This document shows, one piece after another, positions 1-7,572 of a stretch of DNA of 64,000 nt. A model generated the notes under the pieces. That model did not search any database. It worked only from the letters and a program-made list of their open reading frames with translations, and was not told the origin of the DNA. The translations under genes and the position numbers were made by a program. The first letter of the stretch is position 1. Each line of letters opens with the position of its first letter. Source of the stretch: Roseovarius salinarum (GTDB lineage: Bacteria; Pseudomonadota; Alphaproteobacteria; Rhodobacterales; Rhodobacteraceae); assembly GCF_002834145.1 (NCBI RefSeq), contig NZ_PHNT01000007.1, forward strand, positions 1-64,000, written 5' to 3'.

Positions 1-129
1 GCCGCGCGGCAGGCTGCGCCGCGCGCGCGCCAGCCGCGTGCGCAGGTCGCGGCCGCGCAGGCCCATCCGCGCGCCCAGCAGCGCGTGCAGGTCTGCGAAC
101 CTGGCGTTCAGGTCGTCGCGGTCGATCAT
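1..129 (-). CDS. Partial hypothetical protein (N-terminal 43 residues)
   Basis: An open frame runs off the left edge. It begins with ATG at 129, preceded on the minus strand by a GAGGGGG Shine-Dalgarno-like run. The 43 visible residues are charged, rich in Arg, Leu and Ala, and look helical, with no signal peptide. They are divergent from the esterase gene at 223. The family is not recognised from this fragment. Confidence 0.55.
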   Translation of the reverse strand, partial: MIDRDDLNARFADLHALLGARMGLRGRDLRTRLARARRSLPRG

Positions 130-222
130 CCGTTCCCCCCTCGGGCGCCGCAGGTCTAGCCCGCTCGCGCGGGCACCTCAACAGGGCTGGCGCCGCCGCG
201 ACGCGGACGTTAATCAGGGGCC

Positions 223-987
223 ATGCTCAACACAATCCGCCACGGCACATCCTCGGACGCCCCGCCCCTGCTGATCGCCCACGGCCTTTACGGCTCCGCG
301 CGCAACTGGGGCGCCGTGGCCAAGCGTCTGGCCGGCCCGCGCGAGGTGATTGCGGTGGACATGCGCAATCACGGCGCCAGCCCGTGGCACGACACGCACG
401 GCTACCCCGAGATGGCCGCCGACCTTGCGCGGGTGATCGAGGCCGACGGCGGCCGGGCGGACGTGCTGGGCCATTCCATGGGCGGCAAGGCGGCGATGGT
501 GCTGGCGCTGACACGCCCCGAGCTTGTGAACCGGCTGGTCGTGGCCGACATCGCGCCGGTGGCCTACGGCCATTCGCAGATCCAGTACATCGAGGCGATG
601 AAGGCGGTCGACCTCGACCGGGTCGGGAAGCGCTCGGACGCCGAGGCGCAGCTCGCCCCGCTGGTGGACATGCCGCAGCTGGTGTCCTTCTTCACCCAGT
701 CGCTGGACGTGCAGGAGAAACGCTGGCGGCTCAACCTCGACACCCTGGCCGCCGAGATGCCGAAGATCCTGGGCTTTCCCGAGATCGCAGGGCAGTTCGA
801 CGGCCCCGTGCTGTTCCTGTCGGGTGGCGGGTCCGACTACGTCACGCGCGATCATCGCCCCGCGATCAAGCGGCTGTTTCCCGCCGCGCAGTTCCTGAAG
901 ATCCCCGGCGCGGGCCACTGGCTGCACGCCGAGAAACCCCGCGAGTTCGTCGCGGCCGTGGACGCCTGGCTGAACGAGACCGGCTGA
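223..987 (+). CDS. Alpha/beta-hydrolase (YbfF-like esterase)
   Basis: A 254-residue single-domain alpha/beta-hydrolase, probably a cytoplasmic esterase or thioesterase. The oxyanion segment HGLYG is at residues 20-24, the nucleophile elbow GHSMGG puts the catalytic serine at Ser85, and the GAGHW motif near residue 232 supplies the histidine. Length and motif spacing fit the YbfF group of short-chain acyl esterases. It has no signal peptide. It is transcribed away from the partial gene at the left edge and converges on the small membrane protein at 1087. The natural substrate cannot be read from sequence. Confidence 0.85.
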   Translation: MLNTIRHGTSSDAPPLLIAHGLYGSARNWGAVAKRLAGPREVIAVDMRNHGASPWHDTHGYPEMAADLARVIEADGGRADVLGHSMGGKAAMVLALTRPELVNRLVVADIAPVAYGHSQIQYIEAMKAVDLDRVGKRSDAEAQLAPLVDMPQLVSFFTQSLDVQEKRWRLNLDTLAAEMPKILGFPEIAGQFDGPVLFLSGGGSDYVTRDHRPAIKRLFPAAQFLKIPGAGHWLHAEKPREFVAAVDAWLNETG

Positions 988-1086
988 CACCACGCCACGC
1001 GATGCGGATAGGACGGCGGCGGCCCCACGGGGACCCCTCCCTTTCAACCGCCGCCGCCCGGCCCGCGCGGGGCGCGGGCATCCCGC

Positions 1087-1272
1087 TCAGTCGCCGCCGT
1101 AAAGCGCGCGGGCGACGAGAAAGGCCACGGGCAACGCGGCGACGAATCCGGCAAGCGCGGAGAAGACCACCGGCTGCGTCGTGTCATAGCCGGCGGCCAG
1201 TGCGGCGATCATCGCGGACCCCGCGAAAGTGACCCCGATGAAGACGTAAAGGATGAGACCCAAGCGAAACAT
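1087..1272 (-). CDS. Small two-helix membrane protein (61 aa), paralogue of 2724-2909
   Basis: A 61-residue protein with two hydrophobic segments (about residues 3-28 and 34-57) and a short charged tail. ATG at 1272 is preferred to an upstream start at 1338 because TGAGGGG lies at proper spacing before it and the resulting length equals that of the paralogue at 2724-2909. The two share the pattern MF.L...L..FIG.T.AG near the start and GFVAA.PVA near the end. Small proteins of this kind are common in Rhodobacterales and are sometimes mislabelled CTP synthetase; the true function is unknown. Confidence 0.7.
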   Translation of the reverse strand: MFRLGLILYVFIGVTFAGSAMIAALAAGYDTTQPVVFSALAGFVAALPVAFLVARALYGGD

Positions 1273-1427
1273 TTGACCCCTCAGTGCAGTCCACGCGCGT
1301 TTTCCAAGCACCCACATTAGCCATTTCGAATATGGCACACATTGATCTGGGTCAGCCCGCGCGCCTTGATCCGCGTCATGCCGCCGGCACGCCGGGCCAT
1401 GTTAGGATGGGCCGAGGAGGGACCAAA

Positions 1428-1703
1428 ATGATCACGCTGGACGACATCGAGGACATGACCGACCTGAGCCGCGAGGAGATCGCGGCGGTCGCCGAACACG
1501 AACACCTGCCCGAATTCAACGCGGCCGTGCTGGGGGACTATACCATGCACCTGCACCACGGCGCGGCGCGGGTACAGCAGATGATCTGCGACGACATCCG
1601 CGCGGCGCTGCACCGCGACGACCTTGGGCACGCGCGCGAACTTTACGCCGTGCTGCACCACTTCATCGCCAAACACCCCGAGGCCGCGCGCGGGGCGGAG
1701 TGA
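1428..1703 (+). CDS. Conserved small hypothetical protein (91 aa)
   Basis: A soluble, acidic and His-rich 91-residue protein. ATG at 1428 is chosen over an earlier in-frame ATG because GAGGAGG lies 8 bases upstream. The sequence has a helical N-terminal acidic part, a central segment with several histidines (HLHHGA) and a C-terminal helix ending HHFIAKHPEAA. It resembles short conserved Rhodobacterales proteins of unknown function. A 9-bp hairpin follows the stop codon. The run of His residues could bind metal, but this is only a guess. Confidence 0.65.
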   Translation: MITLDDIEDMTDLSREEIAAVAEHEHLPEFNAAVLGDYTMHLHHGAARVQQMICDDIRAALHRDDLGHARELYAVLHHFIAKHPEAARGAE

Positions 1704-1713
1704 GGCGTCAGTC

Positions 1714-1736
1714 GGGCCCGTGAATCGCACGGGTCC
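1714..1736 (+). terminator. Hairpin downstream of the 91-aa protein
   Basis: Nine-base stem (GGGCCCGTG with CACGGGTCC, one G-T pair) around the loop AATCG, starting 10 bases after the stop codon. It has no T-run, so intrinsic termination is likely only in part. Confidence 0.4.
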
Positions 1737-1924
1737 CCGCCCGGCCGCCGCGGGGGTCATGCACGCGGACCGCGATGACCCCGGGCACATTAACCACGTG
1801 TCAACCCTTTGGGCCAAAAAACCTTATTTCGAACAAAAGGTCTGCCAAGTGTTCTATTTAAGTCAATTTGTTGGCAACTGGGGGGATGCCGGCATCGAAC
1901 GCACCAGAGCCAGGATCATTCGCA

Positions 1925-2578
1925 ATGCTCAAGACCTTCGCCAAACACACCCGCAAGACCAGCGAGACGGGGATCGCCTCGCCCGGTCAGGACTCGATCC
2001 AGACCCTCATCGGCCTCTACTACGACACGGAGAAACGCTGTGATGAAGCGACCGATGAGCTGGAACGCAAGGCCAAGGAAATCATCGCGCGCGTCGACGG
2101 GCATGCCGCCGACGGCCGTTTCGGACCGGCGTCGGACGGCGCCCGCCGGAGCGGTACGACACCCGCCTCGGATATCGACGAAACGAACGTTTTCATGGAA
2201 GTATCGGACAAGGAGGCCTTCTCGTACCGCGCCCAGCTTGCCCGGAAATACTGTATCCCCTACCGTGTCATGAGCGGCACGAACTTCATCGAGGGCGTAA
2301 CGGACGAGGATCTGGAAACGCTCGAAAACCTCGAGATCCGCATCCAGTTGCTCCAGTATCAGCTGCAACAGACCGAGCATTTCATACTGGATTCCGTCCC
2401 GGAAGATACCGACAACGCGCTGGCCAAGCTGAAATTCATCTCGGCGCTTCTGCTCGACGGCTGCCACCTCGACACGGATCATTTCGCCTATCACGTCAAG
2501 GAATGCGTCGATCAGTGCGAAGGCCAGATGCGCGACATGCTCGACACGTACAGAAAGCACGAGGACCTGCTCGTCTGA
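1925..2578 (+). CDS. Hypothetical acidic helical protein (217 aa)
   Basis: A 217-residue soluble protein with no recognised domain. ATG at 1925 is preferred to in-frame ATGs at 1868 and 1886 because AGGA lies just upstream and the extra residues look non-coding. The N-terminal part is basic. The middle, around residue 60, is linker-like and rich in Gly, Asp and Ser. The C-terminal half is a run of predicted amphipathic helices (E/D-rich with regular Leu, for instance DEDLETLENLEIRIQLLQYQ), compatible with a coiled coil or helical bundle. The upstream 200 bases are AT-richer than the surroundings and may hold the promoter. It stands alone, and its function is unknown. Confidence 0.6.
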   Translation: MLKTFAKHTRKTSETGIASPGQDSIQTLIGLYYDTEKRCDEATDELERKAKEIIARVDGHAADGRFGPASDGARRSGTTPASDIDETNVFMEVSDKEAFSYRAQLARKYCIPYRVMSGTNFIEGVTDEDLETLENLEIRIQLLQYQLQQTEHFILDSVPEDTDNALAKLKFISALLLDGCHLDTDHFAYHVKECVDQCEGQMRDMLDTYRKHEDLLV

Positions 2579-2596
2579 CGCGCGGCGCGGCCCCTT

Positions 2597-2687
2597 GGGC
2601 CAGCCAATGCCGGGGTTGCGCAACGGGCTGGCCCGATGCCGCACCACCACCCGCGAACCGGCTGCCCGGGCCTGCCCCGGCAGCCGG
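2597..2687. terminator. Two strong hairpins between convergent genes
   Basis: The first stem pairs GGGCCAGCC (2597-2605) with GGCTGGCCC (2626-2634). The second pairs CCGGCTGCC (2658-2666) with GGCAGCCGG (2679-2687). Both lie between the convergent genes ending at 2578 and 2724 and could end transcription from either side. There is no T-run. Confidence 0.4.
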
Positions 2688-2723
2688 GCGCCGCGGCCCG
2701 CGCATGAGGCGGTGCGGCGTCTC

Positions 2724-2909
2724 TCAGTCGTCGCCTGCCATCGCACGGGCCACCGCCCGGGCCACCGGGACCGCGGCGACAAAGCCCAGCGCGACCGCGC
2801 CACCCAGAATCAGGGGCGTGACATGACCGGTGACGAGGGCAACGACGATCCCCACGCCCGCCAGCGTGGCACCGATGAACAGGTGCAGGACGACGATGAG
2901 CCAGAACAT
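2724..2909 (-). CDS. Small two-helix membrane protein (61 aa), paralogue of 1087-1272
   Basis: A 61-residue, very hydrophobic protein with two predicted membrane helices (about 3-27 and 34-56) and an acidic C-terminus. Length, helix placement and several positions match the protein at 1087-1272, so the two are probably an ancient duplication. It is followed on the same strand by other small membrane or exported proteins at 2963 and 3313. The ATG at 2909 has only a weak ribosome-binding site. Function unknown. Confidence 0.65.
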   Translation of the reverse strand: MFWLIVVLHLFIGATLAGVGIVVALVTGHVTPLILGGAVALGFVAAVPVARAVARAMAGDD

Positions 2910-2962
2910 GGCGCATGGTCTGCACGGGGCCGCGCGGCCCCGCCTTGATCCATGTCAGGCGA

Positions 2963-3217
2963 TCACACCTCGCGCGCGTCCGCGTCGGGCACCACGGCCG
3001 AGGGCCCGCCCTTGCGGTGGTCGAATTCGGGGTCGTCGCGCTTGACCTTGCGCGAAACCAGGTATCCGGCCGGCCAGCTCAGCACCAGCCCCGCCAGCGC
3101 GGCGGCCAGGATGACTTGCCAGCTGTAGAACCCGAGGGCCAGCACCACGATCACCAGCCCGCCCATCAGCGCGGGCGCCGTGGCGGAAAGTGTCAGGACA
3201 TAAGTCAGGCGATCCAT
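2963..3217 (-). CDS. Small two-helix inner-membrane protein (84 aa)
   Basis: Starts at ATG 3217 behind a near-perfect Shine-Dalgarno sequence (AAAGGAGG). The 84-residue product has two hydrophobic helices (about residues 5-28 and 32-52) followed by a charged cytosolic tail rich in Lys, Arg and Asp (SRKVKRDDPEFDHRKGG). Members of this type are conserved in Rhodobacterales, but no function is known to me. It is in line with the exported 79-residue protein at 3313, 95 bases upstream on the same strand, and may share its transcript. Confidence 0.7.
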   Translation of the reverse strand: MDRLTYVLTLSATAPALMGGLVIVVLALGFYSWQVILAAALAGLVLSWPAGYLVSRKVKRDDPEFDHRKGGPSAVVPDADAREV

Positions 3218-3312
3218 GTCGGCCTCCTTTCGTTTCCCGGCATGAAACGTGGGGATTGCCGGCGCCGGCCCCCAAGGGACGGTCACGGGCATGTGAGCGC
3301 GCGCCCCGCCGG

Positions 3313-3552
3313 TCATTCGACGCCCAGCATCTCCTTGGCCTTGGCCAGCGTTTCGACCGAGGCCGCGTGATCGCCGGCCTCGTGCAAGGCTTCGCCTTCC
3401 GCACGCAGGGCCTTCACCTCGGCCATCCGGGCCTCGGAAAGCTCGGCGGTTTCCATCGCCGCGTCGATCTTCGCCATGTCCATGGGGCACTGCCCGGCCA
3501 TGGCGGGCGCGGCCAGCAGGGCAAGGGCGGCTGTCAGGGCAAGATGTTTCAT
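3313..3552 (-). CDS. Small exported helical protein (79 aa)
   Basis: Begins at ATG 3552 with GGGAGGAG at good spacing. The first 19 residues form a clear Sec signal peptide ending in PAMA before Gly20. The mature part, about 60 residues, is one or two amphipathic helices rich in Ala, Glu and Lys, with a Cys-Pro-Met start and an ending typical of helical repeat proteins. It is likely periplasmic. Similar short proteins occur widely in Rhodobacterales without an assigned role. Confidence 0.7.
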   Translation of the reverse strand: MKHLALTAALALLAAPAMAGQCPMDMAKIDAAMETAELSEARMAEVKALRAEGEALHEAGDHAASVETLAKAKEMLGVE

Positions 3553-3960
3553 GTCGTCTCCTCCCGTTGGTCGATGCCGAGGAGATAGCGCGACGCGGGC
3601 ACAAGGCGAATCGGAGCGCGGGTCACGGCATGTTGACCCCGCAGCGGCCCGGATGCGGCATGTCCGACGACCGGCGGCCCGTCGCGACCGGCGCGGCGTT
3701 GATGCGGATCGGCCTCCTTTCGGGGGCCGTCGGCGCGGGACGGCACGCCGGGCTTGCCCCGCGGCGCCGGATGCGCTTGGCTGGGGCCGGCCGCAAGGCC
3801 GGGCTATCGCGCGACCTGCGCGCAGGCCGAGGATTGGCCGTTCTCCAGCGTGCACCGGGACGGCCGGTTCCGGCCGGGGGATGGATACGGGGGCGTAGGG
3901 CGGGATTTCATGCCGCTGATGCGGGCGGACAATGTGGACATCGTGAGGTGCAACCCCACC
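3553..3960. other. Gene-free stretch, 408 bases, with transposase debris
   Basis: No intact gene is supported here. It contains the promoter side of the 79-residue protein, a high-GC stretch without coding signal, the RAYT remnant at about 3820-3905 and a REP-like element that continues past 3960. Confidence 0.6.
3820..3905 (+). pseudogene. C-terminal remnant of a REP-associated tyrosine transposase (RAYT)
   Basis: One frame reads AEDWPFSSVHRDGRF followed by PGDGYGG. This is the hallmark C-terminal block of RAYT (IS200/IS605-like Y1) transposases, W-P-[FY]-S-S-x-H-R. Only about 28 residues remain: the HUH catalytic domain is absent and no start codon fits. A REP-like palindrome follows within 50 bases, as expected at a RAYT locus. 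It is a dead fragment and strong evidence of past mobile-element activity next to the AT-rich gene at 3961. Confidence 0.7.
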
Positions 3961-3966
3961 CTACGG
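3941..3966 (+). repeat. REP-like element, copy A
   Basis: Core GTGCAACCCCACCCTACGG. It shares the AACCCC..CCTA(C/T) core and orientation with copies at 5415 and 5660. It lies directly after the RAYT remnant and overlaps the 3' end of the AT-rich gene (its last codons are read from this element). Confidence 0.5.
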
Positions 3967-5121
3967 GTGCTGCCGTGCAAAAAATTCAATCCGTGTTGTC
4001 GGATCGACAAGCATCCAGCCTGGTATTTCCTGTTCAAGAAATATGTCCGAAGAATCGAACGCGCTGAATACCTTGAAAACAAAAGCATCTGACATCTTTG
4101 TCAGTGAAGCGCCGAATGAAGCTTCTCCGCCAACTCCGGACGCTGCAATGGCAGTACGACCCGCGCCATCGAAGCGCATGAAAGCGTCATCCCATCCTGT
4201 CGTATCATTCGGGGTCGCAACGTCTTGAGAACCTCCGAATTTTGTATCCGAAACCGCGCCATATCCGCAGTTGGAATGATCATATTTACAAGCGAACATC
4301 ATCCAGGCGCGTTTCAAGGTATCGACATTCAGCTTGGGGGCATAATCGGTTTGCAACCGGATCTTCCAACTCGACAATTGGCCTACTTCATTCACCATGA
4401 AAAGATCATTCTTGCCCCGATTCATCATTTCTGCGGCCAGTTCTACGGGAAAGTTGTCCTTGGCTTCGGACAGCAGAAAAATCGTGAGTCTTTGAATATT
4501 TTGAATATACTCTGTTACCTTATCGGCCGGGATAACTTTCTGGCCCTTGAAATCAACAAATGGTGCGTGAAAACCCAATCTTGATGTGGGATAAAGAATT
4601 CTCCGTGGTTCAGGATTCCATCCTTCGCAATTTGAATAACATGCTTCCTCAAAGTGCTTGTATAGAACGTTATCCGGATGCGTCAGTGTGCCCGCCATAA
4701 AAATGACAGCACAAGCTGAAAAACAATTTTCATTTGGCGGCACCTTGGTTGCGAAATATTCATTGACAAGTAAAGCAATTTTGCCCCCTTCCAAGAAGGA
4801 GCCTCCGGGCCCATATGTGCAAACCATTCTTGGCCAAACATCATCGAGCGCATCAGTAGATTTCTTGTATGCAGCGTAATCTCGTCTCAGAATTTTCGAA
4901 GCAAGGTTAGAAAATTTTTCAAAGTCACCGGTTTTTAATTTGCCAGATATGGAGATATCACATCCAAATTGTTCCCGATCGCGCTCCTTGATGCTGGCAG
5001 CGTAAACGTTGATGGCAGATATGCCCAAAAGAAAATTGATGAGGACGCAGCAAAACACAGTTTTCGTCCAGTCGATTGAGGGCGCGAACTTTCTTAATGG
5101 TTCTGAAGCGGGAAAACGCAT
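3961..5121 (-). CDS. Periplasmic ClpP-fold-like protein (COG3904 type), AT-rich
   Basis: A 386-residue protein starting at ATG 5121 behind AAGGAGG. Residues 21-42 form a signal anchor or signal peptide. The centre has the pattern of ClpP/crotonase-fold periplasmic proteins of the COG3904 group: a GGKIALL segment near residue 112, then NCFSACAVIFMAG with a candidate nucleophile Ser135 flanked by Cys133 and Cys137, then GFHAPF with a candidate His185. The C-terminal 150 residues match nothing I know. Codon use is clearly AT-richer than in neighbours, and a RAYT remnant and REP-like elements surround the gene, so recent transfer is likely. Protease activity is inferred only. It lies 18 bases downstream of the DUF2442 gene on the same strand. 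Confidence 0.65.
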   Translation of the reverse strand: MRFPASEPLRKFAPSIDWTKTVFCCVLINFLLGISAINVYAASIKERDREQFGCDISISGKLKTGDFEKFSNLASKILRRDYAAYKKSTDALDDVWPRMVCTYGPGGSFLEGGKIALLVNEYFATKVPPNENCFSACAVIFMAGTLTHPDNVLYKHFEEACYSNCEGWNPEPRRILYPTSRLGFHAPFVDFKGQKVIPADKVTEYIQNIQRLTIFLLSEAKDNFPVELAAEMMNRGKNDLFMVNEVGQLSSWKIRLQTDYAPKLNVDTLKRAWMMFACKYDHSNCGYGAVSDTKFGGSQDVATPNDTTGWDDAFMRFDGAGRTAIAASGVGGEASFGASLTKMSDAFVFKVFSAFDSSDIFLEQEIPGWMLVDPTTRIEFFARQHP

Positions 5122-5139
5122 AGCCGGCCTCCTTCCCGT

Positions 5140-5376
5140 TCACGCCGCCACGTGCGCCCCGCCCTCGCCCGCCAGCAAGGCGGGAACCGAGATGTCTTCG
5201 CCCAGCGCCGCCCAGTGCAGCCCGTAGGCGCTGATCGTCACCGCGACGCGCTGCTCCGTGGTGGCGTTCAGCAGCCGGGGGAACCACGCCAGCGACACGC
5301 CGAGGATGCGGCCATCGCTCGGATACACCCACATGGTGTCGTCGTCGAAGCGGACAGAGGTTGCATGAACGCTCAT
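5140..5376 (-). CDS. DUF2442 domain protein (78 aa)
   Basis: A 78-residue protein starting at ATG 5376. It shows the DUF2442 pattern: DDDTMWVYPSDGRILGVSL, then WFPRLLNAT, then the ending YGLHWAALGEDISVPALLAG. DUF2442 genes usually follow a DUF4160 gene in toxin-antitoxin-like pairs, but no DUF4160 partner is visible upstream, where a REP-like element lies instead. The protein may therefore be an orphan or the survivor of a broken pair. It is 18 bases upstream of the ClpP-like gene. Confidence 0.75.
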   Translation of the reverse strand: MSVHATSVRFDDDTMWVYPSDGRILGVSLAWFPRLLNATTEQRVAVTISAYGLHWAALGEDISVPALLAGEGGAHVAA

Positions 5377-5414
5377 GGAGCCATGCAACTCCAGGATGCG
5401 CGTGTGGTCAAGGG

Positions 5415-5443
5415 GTGGTGGGTTTGGAACCCGCCCTACACGG
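5415..5443 (+). repeat. REP-like element, copy B
   Basis: Palindromic core GGTGGGTTTGGAACCCGCC followed by CTACACG. It has the same orientation and core as copies A and C and sits in the 5' region of the DUF2442 gene. Confidence 0.55.
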
Positions 5444-5659
5444 GATTTGCCCATCGCTCACCGCGCATCGCGTTCCCGCGCGGAATCGAGGCGCGCAGCG
5501 CCGCCGCGCGATCGCCAGACCGCCCGATCGGGCTGGCGATTTGGTGACGCAGGCACGCCGGTCAGAGGTATTTCGACCTTGGCGGGGATAAAGTGCCCCG
5601 AACCGTCCTCGGATCGCCATCCCGCGGTCTGGCCATCGCGCGGCGTTCACGATATTGGG

Positions 5660-5685
5660 CATGGTGGGGTGAAACCCCAGCCTAT
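5660..5685 (+). repeat. REP-like element, copy C
   Basis: Palindromic core GGTGGGGTGAAACCCCAGCC followed by TATGG. It is the third copy in the same orientation, close to the lepA 3' end. Confidence 0.55.
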
Positions 5686-5722
5686 GGGAACAAAGGGGCG
5701 TGGCGACAGGGTGACCCCCGCC

Positions 5723-7525
5723 TCACTCGTCCATCTTCAACGCCGAGATGAAGGCTTCCTGCGGGATCTCGACCTTGCCGAACTGGCGCATCTTCTTCTT
5801 GCCGGCCTTCTGCTTTTCCAGCAGCTTCTTCTTGCGCGTCACGTCCCCGCCGTAGCACTTGGCGGTCACGTCCTTGCGCATGGCGCTCAGCGTCTCGCGC
5901 GCGATGACCTTGCCGCCGATCGCCGCCTGGATCGGGATCTTGAACATGTGGCGCGGGATCAGGTCCTTGAGCTTCTCGCACATCGCCCGGCCGCGCATCT
6001 CGGCCCGGTCGCGGTGGACCATGGTCGACAGCGCGTCCACCGGTTCGTCGTTGACCAGGATCTGCATCTTCACCAGCGTGTCCTCGCGGTAGCCGGTGAT
6101 CTCGTAGTCGAAGCTGGCATAGCCCTTGGTCACCGATTTCAGCCGGTCGTAGAAGTCGAAGACCACCTCGTTCAAGGGCAGGTCGTAGACCACCATCGCC
6201 CGGCTGCCGGCATAGCTGAGATCGAGCTGGATGCCGCGGCGTTCCTGGCAGAGCTTCAGCACATCGCCCAGGAAGTCGTCGGGCACGAGGATCGTGGCCT
6301 TGATCCGCGGCTCCTCGACATGGGCCACCTCCACCGGGTCGGGCATGTCGGCGGGGTTGTGCAGCTCGTGCATTTCCCCGTCCTTCATGTAGACGTGATA
6401 GACCACCGAGGGCGCGGTCGTGATCAGCGAGATGTCGTATTCCCGCTCGATCCGGTCGCGCACCACCTCCAGGTGCAGCAGCCCCAGGAACCCGCAGCGG
6501 AAGCCGAAGCCCAGCGCGGCGGAGCTTTCCATCTCGTAGGTGAAGGACGCGTCGTTGAGCGCCAGCTTCTCGATGGCCGAGCGCAGCGCCTCGAACTCCG
6601 AGGTATCGACGGGAAAGAGCCCGCAGAACACCACCGGCACCGAGGGCTTGAACCCCGGCAGCGCCTTGGCGCAGGGTGCCCTGTCGTGGGTGATGGTATC
6701 GCCCACCCGGGTGTCGCGCACCTGCTTGATCGAGGCGGTGATGAAGCCGATCTCGCCGGGGCCGAGGTCATCGACCACCGTCATCGCGGGGCGGAACACG
6801 CCGATGCGGTCGATGGTGTGCACGCTGCCCGTCTGCATCATGCGGATGCGGTCGCCCTTCTTCAGCCGCCCGTCCATGATCCGCACCAAGACCACGACGC
6901 CGAGGTAGGGGTCGTACTTGCTGTCCACCAGCATGGCCTTGAGCGGCGCGTCGGCATCGCCCTGCGGCGCGGGCAGCTCGTGCACGATGGCCTCCAGCGT
7001 CTCGCGGATGCCCTGCCCCGTCTTGGCGCTGACATGGATGGCACCGGTGGCGTCGATGCCGATGACGTCCTCGATCTGCTCGGCCACGCGGTCGCAGTCG
7101 CTGGCCGGCAGGTCGATCTTGTTGAGCACCGGGATCAGCTCGTGGTCCGCGTCGATCGCCTGGTAGACGTTGGCCAGCGTCTGCGCCTCCACGCCCTGCG
7201 TGCTGTCGACGACCAGCAGCGACCCCTCGACCGCCTGCATCGACCGTGACACCTCGTAGGAGAAATCGACGTGCCCCGGCGTGTCGATGAGGTTGAGCAC
7301 GTATTGCTCGCCGTCTTTGGCGGTGTAGTCGATGCGCACCGTGTTGGCCTTGATGGTGATGCCGCGCTCGCGCTCGATGTCCATCGCGTCGAGAAGCTGC
7401 TCCTTCATGTCGCGCTCGGCGACGGTGTCCGTCATCTGGATCAGCCGGTCGGCCAGGGTGGACTTGCCGTGGTCGATGTGCGCCACGATCGAGAAATTGC
7501 GGATGTGCGAGAGCGGTGTTGCCAT
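5723..7525 (-). CDS. lepA: Elongation factor 4 (ribosome back-translocase LepA)
   Basis: A 600-residue translational GTPase, the exact usual length for EF4. The P-loop AHIDHGKST is at residues 15-23, the G3 motif DTPGHVDF and the G4 motif NKID follow, then an EF-G-like domain II and the LepA-specific C-terminal domain with its basic tail ([21 protein letters not shown]). EF4 acts on stalled or mis-translocated ribosomes. It has its own ATG at 7525, 47 bases after the moeB stop on the same strand, so co-transcription with moeB is possible. Confidence 0.97.
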   Translation of the reverse strand: MATPLSHIRNFSIVAHIDHGKSTLADRLIQMTDTVAERDMKEQLLDAMDIERERGITIKANTVRIDYTAKDGEQYVLNLIDTPGHVDFSYEVSRSMQAVEGSLLVVDSTQGVEAQTLANVYQAIDADHELIPVLNKIDLPASDCDRVAEQIEDVIGIDATGAIHVSAKTGQGIRETLEAIVHELPAPQGDADAPLKAMLVDSKYDPYLGVVVLVRIMDGRLKKGDRIRMMQTGSVHTIDRIGVFRPAMTVVDDLGPGEIGFITASIKQVRDTRVGDTITHDRAPCAKALPGFKPSVPVVFCGLFPVDTSEFEALRSAIEKLALNDASFTYEMESSAALGFGFRCGFLGLLHLEVVRDRIEREYDISLITTAPSVVYHVYMKDGEMHELHNPADMPDPVEVAHVEEPRIKATILVPDDFLGDVLKLCQERRGIQLDLSYAGSRAMVVYDLPLNEVVFDFYDRLKSVTKGYASFDYEITGYREDTLVKMQILVNDEPVDALSTMVHRDRAEMRGRAMCEKLKDLIPRHMFKIPIQAAIGGKVIARETLSAMRKDVTAKCYGGDVTRKKKLLEKQKAGKKKMRQFGKVEIPQEAFISALKMDE

Positions 7526-7572
7526 GAGGATGCGATATGCTCCGGTGTGGCGGCAGGGTCAATAGCCCGCGC

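Larger units (their letters stand above)
5377..5722. other. Gene-free stretch, 346 bases, with two REP-like elements
   Basis: No coding signal on either strand. It holds REP-like copies B and C and otherwise unremarkable high-GC sequence between the DUF2442 gene and the 3' end of lepA. Confidence 0.6.

Noticed and set aside
38-274. Plus-strand frame at the left edge
   Set aside because: Antisense to the partial minus-strand gene and rich in Arg, Ser and Pro, without coding features.
1010-1060. GGCGGCGG/CCGCCGCC inverted repeat between the esterase and the 61-aa membrane protein
   Set aside because: Long loop and simple GC-triplet composition, which is common by chance in this genome and is not a convincing terminator.
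1790-1797. TTAACCAC as a CtrA half-site before the 217-aa protein
   Set aside because: Single copy with one mismatch to TTAACCAT, so chance is a sufficient explanation.
5377-5660. Missing DUF4160 partner upstream of DUF2442
   Set aside because: No frame with DUF4160-like sequence was found, so a toxin-antitoxin pair is not claimed.
5375-7249. Long plus-strand open frame opposite lepA (over 600 codons)
   Set aside because: It is antisense to a perfectly conserved lepA, rich in His, Arg, Val and Leu, and typical of shadow frames in high-GC DNA.
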